Shown here piece by piece: positions 9,511 to 17,165 of a DNA stretch of 64,000 bases. Numbering within the stretch: the first letter of the stretch is position 1; every line of letters starts with the position of its first letter. The position numbers and the translations under genes are program-made. This DNA comes from Pseudoduganella namucuonensis (GTDB lineage Bacteria; Pseudomonadota; Gammaproteobacteria; Burkholderiales; Burkholderiaceae_D), in the NCBI RefSeq assembly GCF_900116645.1, contig NZ_FPBO01000007.1:124001-188000 (forward strand), read 5' to 3'. The notes under the pieces are model-generated. The model was not told the DNA's origin. It did not search any database and saw only the letters and a program-made list of their open reading frames with translations.

Positions 9511-9879
9511 TCAGGGCAGAACCAGCTTTTGCACCGCGCCCAGCAGCACTTCGGGCTTGAAGGGTTTGACCACCCAGGCCTTGGCGCCGGCCGCCTGGCC
9601 CTCGCGCTTTTTCGCCTCCTGGGTTTCGGTGGTCAGCATGATCACGGGCGTGAACTTGTGACTGGGCAGCATCTTGAGCTCGCGCACGAAGGTGATGCCG
9701 TCCATATTGGGCATGTTGACGTCGCACACGATCAGATTCACCCGCTGGCCGCCCAGCTTGCCCAGCGCGATCTGGCCGTCGGCCGCCTCCACCACCTCGT
9801 AACCGGCGCCCTTCAGCGCGATCCCCACGACCTGCCGCAGCGAAGCCGAATCGTCCACCACCATGATGGTTTTGCCCAT
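9511..9879 (-). CDS. cheY: CheY-like response regulator
   Basis: A 122-residue stand-alone receiver domain. Acidic pocket Asp9/Asp10, phospho-acceptor Asp53 in [11 protein letters not shown], Thr83/84 in MLTTE and Lys105 in VVKPF are all present. The family start [11 protein letters not shown] gives ATG 9879; an in-frame ATG at 9900 would add seven residues. It is the first gene of the cheY-mcp-cheB set and probably carries the signal from CheA, which is encoded elsewhere. Confidence 0.93.
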   Translation of the reverse strand: MGKTIMVVDDSASLRQVVGIALKGAGYEVVEAADGQIALGKLGGQRVNLIVCDVNMPNMDGITFVRELKMLPSHKFTPVIMLTTETQEAKKREGQAAGAKAWVVKPFKPEVLLGAVQKLVLP

Positions 9880-10103
9880 ATTGTCTCTCTCGAAATACAT
9901 CGTCCTCGGCCGGCGCGGGCGGCGCCCGCTGGGAGAACCGTGCTCTCCAGAGCATACTCTTCCGTCATGGCATAAGTCTCCTCAACTCGGCGAGCAATCC
10001 ACCGATGTTGAATAGTTGCAACACTTTTCCCGGCCGGAAGCCGCGGCCGTCCAGACTGTATCGAGCGTGCGGGTGGCTGTAAGCCGTACTTTGGTACAGG
10101 ACG

Positions 10104-10424
10104 CTATCGGGCGGCCCCGCTTTGCAGCTTCGCCCTGAGCCGGCGCACCTCCTCGCACAAGTCCACCACCAGCGCGGCCAGCTCGTCGCCGGCCTCGAAA
10201 TCGGATTCCACCCGCAGCAGGCGGCGCGCGCGCACCAGCTCCACGCTGCCGAAACGCCAGGCGCCGGGTTGGTCGGCCGCGTCGTTCAGCAGGATGCCGC
10301 TGCGCACCCGCTGCACCACCCATTCCGGTTCCACCGCGCAGGCGCGCGCCAGCTCCTCCAGCGTCAATCCGGCGCCGTCCAGCACTTCGCCGCTGAGCGG
10401 CTGTCTCGCCTCATTTCCACCCAT
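10104..10424 (-). CDS. cbpM: Chaperone modulator CbpM (MerR-like)
   Basis: A 106-residue protein with a MerR-type helix-turn-helix start (LTLEELARACAVEPEWVVQRVRSGIL) and a C-terminal helix (DLCEEVRRLRAKL). CbpM binds the J-domain of CbpA and inhibits its DnaK co-chaperone and DNA-binding activity. The start MGGNEARQP at 10424 has GAGGGG upstream. It follows cbpA by ten bases, the standard cbpA-cbpM operon order. Confidence 0.88.
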   Translation of the reverse strand: MGGNEARQPLSGEVLDGAGLTLEELARACAVEPEWVVQRVRSGILLNDAADQPGAWRFGSVELVRARRLLRVESDFEAGDELAALVVDLCEEVRRLRAKLQSGAAR

Positions 10425-10434
10425 TGGAGCCCCC

Positions 10435-11367
10435 TCATGTTCCCAGGTGCGCGCGCGGGTTGAAGGCCAGTTCGCGCGCCATCGTTTCATACAGCTTGCG
10501 CGCGCGCTCGGTGTCGGCCGGCGGCAGCGCAAGTTCCAGCAGCAGATACAGGTCGCCCGGCGCGGCGCCGGGAATGCCGCGCCCCTTCAGGCGCAGCTTG
10601 CGGCCGTTGCGCGAATTGGGCGGCACGGTCACGGTCACGCGGCCGGACGGGGTGGGCACGTCGATGTCGCCGCCCAGCGCCGCCTCCCATGGCGCCACCG
10701 GCACGGTCTCGTAGACGTCGCGGCCGTCGACGCGGTAGCGCGCATCGTCGCGGAAGCGCAGTTCCAGGTACAGGTCGCCGGGCGGCGCGCCGCCGCCGCC
10801 GGGATGGCCCTGCCCCGCCAGGCGCAGTTGCTGGCCGGCGGCGACGCCCTTGGGGATGTTGATGTCCAGCGTGCGCTCGCGGGTGTGCAGGCGGCCGTGC
10901 TCGTCGGGCTCCTGCACGCGCAGGCTGACGGTGCGGCTGGCGCCGTGATAGGCGTCGGCCAGCGTGATCTCGATGGCGGCGTGGCTGTCCTCGCCGCGCG
11001 TCTGGAAGCCGCCGCCGCGCCGCCCGCGCCCGCCCATGTGGGCGAACAGGTCGGCGAAGAAGTCCGAGTCGAAATCGGCCCCGCCGCCGTCGCCGGGCTG
11101 GCCGGCGCGGCCCCAGCCGGGGGGCGGACGGAACTGCTCGCCGGCCCGGTAGCGGCCGTCGCCCAGTTCGTCGTAGGCGGCCCGCTTCTCGGGATCGCCC
11201 AGCACCCCGTAGGCCTCGTTCAGCTCCTTGGTCCGGACGTCGGCGTCCGCCTCCTTGCTGACGTCCGGATGGTATTTGCGGACCAGCTTGCGGTAAGCCT
11301 TCTTGATGTCGTCCGCGCTGGCCTGCCTGTCCACGCCCAGCGCCTGGTAGTAATCCTTGTATTCCAC
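10435..11367 (-). CDS. cbpA: Curved DNA-binding protein CbpA, DnaJ-type co-chaperone
   Basis: A 310-residue J-protein. The J-domain (1-70) has the HPD motif at 33-35, which stimulates DnaK ATPase. A Gly-rich/FDSDFFADLF region (80-125) follows, then two beta-sandwich client-binding domains (about 130-290, with LDINIPKGVAAGQQLRLAG and VTVPPNSRNGRKLRLKGRG). There is no zinc-finger domain, which separates CbpA from DnaJ. It is co-transcribed with cbpM. Confidence 0.95.
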   Translation of the reverse strand: MEYKDYYQALGVDRQASADDIKKAYRKLVRKYHPDVSKEADADVRTKELNEAYGVLGDPEKRAAYDELGDGRYRAGEQFRPPPGWGRAGQPGDGGGADFDSDFFADLFAHMGGRGRRGGGFQTRGEDSHAAIEITLADAYHGASRTVSLRVQEPDEHGRLHTRERTLDINIPKGVAAGQQLRLAGQGHPGGGGAPPGDLYLELRFRDDARYRVDGRDVYETVPVAPWEAALGGDIDVPTPSGRVTVTVPPNSRNGRKLRLKGRGIPGAAPGDLYLLLELALPPADTERARKLYETMARELAFNPRAHLGT

Positions 11368-11449
11368 GGTGCGCTCTCCACACGGCGTAGTGAGGATGAG
11401 ACTACAAGGAACGCGCCGGCCGCAGCGCGCGTTTGGGTGGACCTTACGC

Positions 11450-12163
11450 CTAGCGCACGCGGCGCAGCGAGGACACGCGGTCGTTCATATTGCCCAGGTT
11501 GTCATAGCGGCCGGGGCCGTACACATTGCACTGGCCGCCGAAGTTGTCGTGTTCGCACAATTGCCACTGGCCCTGGTAGATCACCAGCGAACTGGCGCGG
11601 TCGTTGAAGTCCACGCCGCGCATGCTGCGCGCCTCGCCCTGGAAGGCGACGCGGCGGCCCTCGAAGCGGGCGTGCTCGAACAGTTCGATCGGCTCGGGAT
11701 GGGCGCCGCCGTAGCCGTCGCGCTCGTCGCGCCGGCCGTCGCGCCACTCCTCGCGGCGCTGCTCGCGCTCCACGCGGTCGTCCACGCCGTCGCGGTCGCG
11801 GTCGCGGAACTGGCCCTGGCCCTGGCCATGCCCCTGGCCGCGGCCGCGCTCCACCTGGCGCGCGGAGGAAATGCTGTTGTTGAAGCGCGGCAGGCTGGGG
11901 TACTCGCCCCGCTCGAACACGGCGCAATAGCCGCCGAAGTCCTTGTCCGCGCAGATTTCCCACACGCCGGAGTGCACCACCATGCTGGAGGCGCGGTCGT
12001 TGAAGCCGGAGTCGCGCAGGTTGCGCGAGCCGTCGCGGATGGTGACTTCCTCGCCGCGGAAGTTGTCGCGCGCGTACAGGGTGATTTCGCCGGCCTGCGC
12101 GGCGGCGAATTGGCCGGCCAGCAGCGTCGCCAGGGCCAGTGATGCGAGTAGTGTGCGTTTCAT
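11450..12163 (-). CDS. Secreted beta/gamma-crystallin protein with EF-hand-like loop
   Basis: A 237-residue protein with a signal peptide (about 1-24). Two beta/gamma-crystallin domains (about 26-105 and 157-237) carry four N/D-x-x-S/T-S calcium motifs: Asn55-Ser60, Asn95-Ser100, Asn187-Ser192 and Asn227-Ser232. Between them is a charged Gly/Gln/Arg linker with the loop DRDRDGVDDRVE (121-132), which fits the 12-residue EF-hand consensus (Asp 1, 3, 5, Gly 6, Glu 12). The protein is probably a periplasmic or extracellular calcium-binding protein; its function is unknown. Conserved Cys pairs sit in each domain. Confidence 0.85.
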   Translation of the reverse strand: MKRTLLASLALATLLAGQFAAAQAGEITLYARDNFRGEEVTIRDGSRNLRDSGFNDRASSMVVHSGVWEICADKDFGGYCAVFERGEYPSLPRFNNSISSARQVERGRGQGHGQGQGQFRDRDRDGVDDRVEREQRREEWRDGRRDERDGYGGAHPEPIELFEHARFEGRRVAFQGEARSMRGVDFNDRASSLVIYQGQWQLCEHDNFGGQCNVYGPGRYDNLGNMNDRVSSLRRVR

Positions 12164-12333
12164 TTTTATAGCTCCTTCTGATTTTTATACCTGGGCAGGT
12201 CCGTTCTTACAGTCAACGTTCAAGCGGGAGCGTTAGCCTACACGACTGTGTAACAAAATCCTACCGCATGAGCCAGCGGTATTCCAGGATTCTCAGTAGA
12301 ATCGTGCGCTCCCCTTTCGAAAAGCGCCGCCCC

Positions 12334-13719
12334 ATGTCCGACACCCTCAGCCCGACCACGCTCCGCACCGAAGCCGCCGCCCTGTGGCGGCTGGCGTGGC
12401 CGGTGCTGATCGGGCAGCTCGCCACGGTGGGCATGGGCGTGGCCGACGTCGCCATGACGGGCCACACCAGCGCGGCCGAGCTGGCTGCCGTGTCGCTGGG
12501 CGCGTCGATCTGGTCCATCATCATCGTCACCGTCAGCGGCACCATGATGGCGATTAACAGCGTGGTCGCGCACGAGGTGGGCGCGGGCGCCTTCGGCACC
12601 ATTCCGCACTCGGTGCGCCAGGCGCTGTGGAAGGGGCTGGGCGTGGGCGTGGTGGCGATGCTGCTGGCCAACCTGGCCACCCTGCTGTTCGACCACCTGC
12701 TGCTGGACGACGCCGTCAACGCGCGCGCCTCCCTGTTCGTGCACATCATCAGCCTGGGGCTGCCGGCGTTCGCCGCCCACCGCGCGCTGTACGGCTACAG
12801 CACCAGCATCAACCAGACCAAGCCGGTCATGGTGATCGCGCTGCTGGGGCTGGCGTTCAACGTGCTGGTCAACTGGCTGCTGATCTTCGGCCACCTGGGC
12901 CTGCCCAAACTGGGCGGGGTGGGCTGCGCGGTGGCCACGGCCGCCTGCATGTGGCTGATGCTGGCCGCCATGGTGGCCTGGATACGCCACGCGCCCGCCT
13001 ACCGCCAGACCTATCCGTTCACGCACTGGGAGTGGCCGCACTGGCCGGAGATCCGCGCCATGCTCCGGCTGGGCCTGCCGATCGGCGTCACCTATTTCGC
13101 CGAGGTCAGCGCCTTCGGCGCGGTCAGCCTGCTGGTGGCGCGCTTCGGCGTGGTCGAGGTGTCGGCGCACCAGATCGCGCTCAACTTCGCCTCGCTGGTG
13201 TTCATGGTGCCGCTCAGCTTCGGCATCGGGCTGATCACGCGGGTGGGCCAGGCCATGGGCGAGAACAAGCCGGAGCGGGCGCGCTTCGCGGCCTGGATCG
13301 GGGTCGCCATGTCGCTCGCGTTCGCGCTGCTGTCGGCGCTGTTCATCGCCGTCTTCCGGCACCAGATCGCGGCCGCCTACACATCGGACCCGGCGGTGCG
13401 GGCGCTGTGCGCCCACCTGCTGCTGTTCGCCGCGCTGTTCCAGCTGTCCGACGCGGCCCAGGTCGCCGCCTCGTGCGCCATCCGCGGCTACAAGGTGACG
13501 CGCCAGCCGATGCAGATCCAGGTGCTGGCGTTCTGGGTGTTCGCGCTGCCGCTGGGCTGCGTGCTGGGGCTGGCGCCGTCGTGGGCGCCGCTGGCGCCCG
13601 CCGCGCCGATGGCCGCCAGCGGCTTCTGGATCGGCCTGGTGCTGGGGCTGACCATCGCCGCCGTGCTGCTGACCATGTCGCTGCACCGGCTGTCCGTGCA
13701 ACGCCTGCGCGGAGCCTAG
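12334..13719 (+). CDS. MATE-family multidrug efflux transporter (NorM-like)
   Basis: A 461-residue, twelve-helix membrane protein. The N-terminal pattern EAAALWRLAWPVLIGQLATVGMGVADVAMTGH and the central LRLGLPIGVTYFAEVSAFGAVSLLVARFGVVEVSAHQI are standard for the MATE/NorM family, which exports cationic drugs in exchange for Na+ or H+. The start MSDTLSPTTL at 12334 is chosen because the upstream in-frame extension is hydrophilic and unlike the family. It is a single gene, divergent from the crystallin gene. Confidence 0.92.
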   Translation: MSDTLSPTTLRTEAAALWRLAWPVLIGQLATVGMGVADVAMTGHTSAAELAAVSLGASIWSIIIVTVSGTMMAINSVVAHEVGAGAFGTIPHSVRQALWKGLGVGVVAMLLANLATLLFDHLLLDDAVNARASLFVHIISLGLPAFAAHRALYGYSTSINQTKPVMVIALLGLAFNVLVNWLLIFGHLGLPKLGGVGCAVATAACMWLMLAAMVAWIRHAPAYRQTYPFTHWEWPHWPEIRAMLRLGLPIGVTYFAEVSAFGAVSLLVARFGVVEVSAHQIALNFASLVFMVPLSFGIGLITRVGQAMGENKPERARFAAWIGVAMSLAFALLSALFIAVFRHQIAAAYTSDPAVRALCAHLLLFAALFQLSDAAQVAASCAIRGYKVTRQPMQIQVLAFWVFALPLGCVLGLAPSWAPLAPAAPMAASGFWIGLVLGLTIAAVLLTMSLHRLSVQRLRGA

Positions 13720-13832
13720 GCCGTGCGAACGCCGAACGAACGACGGTTTTTCAACGCGTATTCCAAATCCGTGCGATGCGCCGGTCTGGTATTGTTTCGC
13801 CGCAATACCCTTCCCGATTTCCGAGACTGCGC

Positions 13833-16052
13833 ATGCGATTCCACCTCACCTCCCTTGCCACCGCCGTTGCCATGACCGCGACCCTGCCCGTATCCGCCGA
13901 ACGCCTGACCCTGGACCGCATCCACGGCGACCCCGCCCTGGCCGGCGCCGCCGTGCGCGGCATGAAAGTGTCGCCCGACGGCGCGCGCGTGACCTTCCTG
14001 CGCGGCCGCGACGACAACCAGTTCCAGCAGGACCTGTGGGAATTCAACATCAAGGCGAAAACCGCGCGCCGTCTGGTCGATTCCCAGCGCCTGGCGCCGG
14101 ACGAAAAACTGTCCGACGCGGAAAAAGCGCGCCGCGAACGCGAGCGCACCGCCAGCCTGAAGGGCATCCTCAGCTACAGCTGGTCGCCGGACGGCAAGCA
14201 GTTGCTGGTGCCCATCGCCGGCGACCTGTACCTGATCGACGCGGCCAGGCCGGACGCCCCGCGCCTGGTCGCCAGCGGCAACGTGCTGGACCCGAAGATC
14301 TCGCCGATGGGGCGCTACCTCTCCTTCGTGCGCAACCAGAACCTGGTGGTGATCGAGCTCGCCACCGGCCAGGAGCGCCAGCTGACCACCGACGGCGCCG
14401 GCACCGTGCACAACGGCGAGGCTGAGTTCATCGCCCAGGAGGAAATGGGCCAGCGCACCGGCTACTACTGGGCCCCGGACGACAGCGCCATCGCCTACAA
14501 GCGCTACGACGAGGCGCAGGTGCCGGTCGCGCGCCGCTTCGAGATCTACGCCGACCGCACCGACGTCGTCGAGCAGCGCTACCCGGCGGCGGGCGATCCC
14601 AACGCCACCGTGCAGCTGCGCATCGTCTCGCCCGCCACCGGCGAGCAGCGCGAGGTCGACCTGGGCGCCGACAAGGACATCTACCTGGTGCGCGCCGACT
14701 GGAGCGCCAACGGCAAGGCGCTGTACTACCAGCGCCAGACGCGCGACCAGAAAACGCTGGAACTGGTGGCGGTGGACGCCGCCACCTTGCGGCAGCGCAC
14801 CGTGGTCACCGAGAAGGCCGACACCTGGACCACCATCCACGACGACCTGCGCTTCCTGAGGGGGCGCGACGCCTTCATCTGGTCGTCCGAGCGCAGCGGC
14901 CGCAACCACCTGTACCTGTACAGCCTGGACGGCAAGCTGCTGCACCCCATCTCCAAGGGCGACTGGGGCGTGGACAACGTGCTGGCGGTGGACGAGAAGG
15001 CCGGCCGCGTCTACGTGGCCGCCAACCGCGACGCCGTGATCGACAAGCAGACCTACGCGCTGGCGCTGGACGGCGGCACGGCCGACCAGCCCAAGCGCAT
15101 CACGCAGGCGGACGGCTGGCACGAGTCCGCGTTCTCGCGCAACGGCGAAGTGTTCGTCGACACCTGGTCGTCGCCCGACACGCCGCCGCAGATCAGCATC
15201 CGCCGCGCGGACGGCGCCATGGTCGGCTGGCTGGAGCAGAACGCGCTGGACGACAAGCACCCGTACGCGCCCTACAAGGCCGAGCACCTGCCCACCGAGT
15301 TCGGCACCATCAAGGCGCAGGACGGGCAGACGCTGCACTACGCGCTGATCAAGCCGCGCGGCTTCGACGCGTCCAAGCGCTACCCGGTGTACCTGTCCAC
15401 CTACGGCGGGCCGCACGCGCAGCACGTGGGGCGCAAATGGGGCAACTACTTCGACCAGTACATGGCGCAGCAAGGCTACCTCGCCTTCCGGCTGGACAAC
15501 CGCGGCTCCTGGCGGCGCGAGCGCGCCTTCACCGACGCCATCCACAAGCGCCTGGGCGAGGTGGAAGTGCAAGACCAGTTGGCCGGCGTTGAATGGCTGG
15601 GCCGGCAAAGCTATGTCGATCCCAAGCGCATCGGCGTGTTCGGCTGGAGCTACGGCGGCTTCATGACCTTGCGCCTGCTGGCGCAGGCGTCCGACAAGAT
15701 CGCGATGGGCGTCTCGGTGGCGCCGGTGACGGACTGGAAGCTGTACGACACCCACTACACCGAGCGCTTCATGGGCAAGCCCGCCGACAACGCCGAAGGC
15801 TACCGCCAGAGCAGCGTGTTCGCGCACGTGGACGGCCTGAAATCGCCGCTGCTGCTGGTGCACGGCATGGCCGACGACAACGTCCTGTTCACCAACACCA
15901 CGCGCATGATCGACGCCCTGGTCAACCGCAACGTGCAATTCGAACTGATGACCTACCCCGGCGCCAAGCACGGCATGTCCGGCAAGGCCAGCCAGCGCCA
16001 CGTCTACGGCACCATCGAGTCCTTCTTCAAGAAGCACCTCAAGCCCGAGTGA
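13833..16052 (+). CDS. Dipeptidyl-peptidase IV (S9B prolyl oligopeptidase family)
   Basis: A 739-residue secreted peptidase with a signal peptide (about 1-22, MRFHLTSLATAVAMTATLPV). An N-terminal beta-propeller is followed by an alpha/beta-hydrolase domain with Ser606 in GWSYGG, Asp681 in HGMADDNV and His713 in GAKHGM. The double glutamate Glu203-Glu204 (EFIAQEEMG), which holds the substrate N-terminus in DPP-IV, supports removal of X-Pro or X-Ala dipeptides rather than plain oligopeptidase activity. It probably acts in the periplasm on imported or secreted peptides. Confidence 0.92.
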   Translation: MRFHLTSLATAVAMTATLPVSAERLTLDRIHGDPALAGAAVRGMKVSPDGARVTFLRGRDDNQFQQDLWEFNIKAKTARRLVDSQRLAPDEKLSDAEKARRERERTASLKGILSYSWSPDGKQLLVPIAGDLYLIDAARPDAPRLVASGNVLDPKISPMGRYLSFVRNQNLVVIELATGQERQLTTDGAGTVHNGEAEFIAQEEMGQRTGYYWAPDDSAIAYKRYDEAQVPVARRFEIYADRTDVVEQRYPAAGDPNATVQLRIVSPATGEQREVDLGADKDIYLVRADWSANGKALYYQRQTRDQKTLELVAVDAATLRQRTVVTEKADTWTTIHDDLRFLRGRDAFIWSSERSGRNHLYLYSLDGKLLHPISKGDWGVDNVLAVDEKAGRVYVAANRDAVIDKQTYALALDGGTADQPKRITQADGWHESAFSRNGEVFVDTWSSPDTPPQISIRRADGAMVGWLEQNALDDKHPYAPYKAEHLPTEFGTIKAQDGQTLHYALIKPRGFDASKRYPVYLSTYGGPHAQHVGRKWGNYFDQYMAQQGYLAFRLDNRGSWRRERAFTDAIHKRLGEVEVQDQLAGVEWLGRQSYVDPKRIGVFGWSYGGFMTLRLLAQASDKIAMGVSVAPVTDWKLYDTHYTERFMGKPADNAEGYRQSSVFAHVDGLKSPLLLVHGMADDNVLFTNTTRMIDALVNRNVQFELMTYPGAKHGMSGKASQRHVYGTIESFFKKHLKPE

Positions 16053-16069
16053 TGCCCGCCAGCAAAAAA

Positions 16070-16123
16070 CGCCCAGGGCTATTTATGCGAAACGTATATG
16101 AAACGTATAAATAGCCCAGGGCG
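16070..16123. terminator. Long stem-loop after the DPP-IV gene
   Basis: The arm at 16070-16086 pairs with 16107-16123 (one A/A mismatch) around a loop containing GAAACGTATA twice (16089-16098, 16100-16109). It is the first of two related hairpins in this gap, probably part of a termination zone for DPP-IV. Confidence 0.5.
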
Positions 16124-16138
16124 ATTTATGCCGGGACG

Positions 16139-16182
16139 AAAAAAAGCGCCCGGGGCCATTAAATAGCCCTGGGCGCTTTTTA
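16139..16182. terminator. Bidirectional rho-independent terminator
   Basis: The A-rich start, arm AAAAAGCGCCCGGGGC (16141-16156) and matching arm ending in CTTTTT pair with one mismatch that is G-U in RNA. The A tract on one side and T tract on the other serve both DPP-IV (+) and csbD (-). Confidence 0.8.
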
Positions 16183-16196
16183 CTTGGACGCAATGA

Positions 16197-16388
16197 TTAG
16201 CGGTTGCCGCGGTCGATCGTGTCTTTCACGGCTTCCTTCAGGTCGCCTACACTCTTCTGCACTTTGCCTTCGGATTGCTTGGCGATGCCCTTGGCGCGCT
16301 GCTCGGAGCTGCCCACCAGTTCACCGGCCTCTTCCTGAATCTTGCCGCCGATTTCCTTGGCCTTGCCTTTGACTTGGTCCTTGTTCAT
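16197..16388 (-). CDS. CsbD-family stress protein
   Basis: A 63-residue hydrophilic helical protein: MNKDQVKGKAKEIGGKIQEE, a central LVGSSEQRAKG turn, then a repeat-like second half ending VKDTIDRGNR. This is the full length and pattern of CsbD-like proteins, abundant general-stress proteins of unknown mechanism. The start is ATG 16388, with AAGGAG a few bases upstream on the minus strand. It is a single gene ending in the shared bidirectional terminator. Confidence 0.9.
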   Translation of the reverse strand: MNKDQVKGKAKEIGGKIQEEAGELVGSSEQRAKGIAKQSEGKVQKSVGDLKEAVKDTIDRGNR

Positions 16389-16500
16389 GATGCCCTCCTT
16401 GAAGTGAGTGAAGCTCACACGCCATCGCGGTGTGCTTGCAAACATCATAGGCGCGCCATGTGTGCGGTTCAGTACGTTGCCTAACATTAAAGGCAATCCG

Positions 16501-17118
16501 TCAGGCCTTGCGCCAGACGCTGGCCAACCATGGCTGCTGTTCGCGCGGCAATCCCGGCGGGCGGTAATAGTGGTGGACGGCAATGAATCCCGCCGCCAGC
16601 AGATACCGTTCCCACGTGTCGTAGTCGTAATAGCTGCCGTAGCGCGCGCCGTTCCAGCCCTCCTGGTTGTCGCCGCGCGGATTGGAACTGAACAGCACGC
16701 CGCCCGGCTTGAGCGTGGCGCGCAGCCTGCGCAGCACGTCCGGCAAGGCGGCGCTGGGGACGTGGAACAGCGAGGCGTTGGCGTAGACGCCGTCGAACTC
16801 GCCATCGGGCAATTGAAGGTCGATGAAATCCTGCCGCCACACTTCGCAGCCGCTCCATACACGCGCCATGCGCACGAACTGCTCAGAACCGTCCAGGCCG
16901 ACGGCGCTGTGGCCCAGCTCGGTGAAGGTCTTGAGGTCGCGCCCCGGCCCGCATCCGAGGTCGAGGATGCGGTACGGGGCCGGGGCGTGGATGGCCTCCA
17001 GCAGCGCGCCGATGTTCTGGCTCACGTCGTGGTCGCGCGTGCCTTCGAAGAATTGCCGCGCGCCGCGCTCGTAATGCTCCAGCGTGCGCCGGGTGATCTG
17101 CTCGAGTTCCTTGTCCAT
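16501..17118 (-). CDS. Class I SAM-dependent methyltransferase
   Basis: A 205-residue cytoplasmic methyltransferase. Motif I ILDLGCGPGRDL (about 51-62) binds SAM, the acidic end of strand 2 is VGLDGSEQF, then FDGVYANASLFHVP and LKPGGVLFSSNPRG complete the Rossmann-like fold. The substrate is unknown. It lies 37 bases after the M13 gene and may share its transcript; the gap carries three copies of a short direct repeat. Confidence 0.85.
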   Translation of the reverse strand: MDKELEQITRRTLEHYERGARQFFEGTRDHDVSQNIGALLEAIHAPAPYRILDLGCGPGRDLKTFTELGHSAVGLDGSEQFVRMARVWSGCEVWRQDFIDLQLPDGEFDGVYANASLFHVPSAALPDVLRRLRATLKPGGVLFSSNPRGDNQEGWNGARYGSYYDYDTWERYLLAAGFIAVHHYYRPPGLPREQQPWLASVWRKA

Positions 17119-17129
17119 GCCCCTACTTT

Positions 17130-17165
17130 ACCAGACCGGCGTTACCAGACCGGCATCACCAGACC
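17130..17165. repeat. Triple 14-bp direct repeat at the end of the M13 gene
   Basis: ACCAGACCGGC occurs at 17130-17140 and 17144-17154 and partially (ACCAGACC) at 17158-17165, a 14-base period. The third copy overlaps the last codons and stop of the peptidase gene, which suggests slippage duplication of the gene end. Confidence 0.6.

Noticed and set aside
9880..10103. Small frame starting with ATG near 9970 (minus) before cheY
   Set aside because: It runs into cheY in another frame with shadow composition; no ribosome site at a useful distance for a full gene.
12627..13800. Long open frame that overlaps the MATE gene and runs into DPP-IV
   Set aside because: It is the DPP-IV frame left open by high GC; the part over MATE is Arg/Ala-rich shadow sequence. 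The DPP-IV start at 13833 has the signal peptide.
13787..13810. TGGTATT and AATACC before DPP-IV as a NagQ site
   Set aside because: The halves are inverted and ten bases apart, not the direct N4 arrangement; the gene has no sugar link.
13716..16037. 773-residue frame opposite DPP-IV
   Set aside because: Val/His/Arg-rich antisense shadow with no domain; the plus-strand protein has complete catalytic residues.
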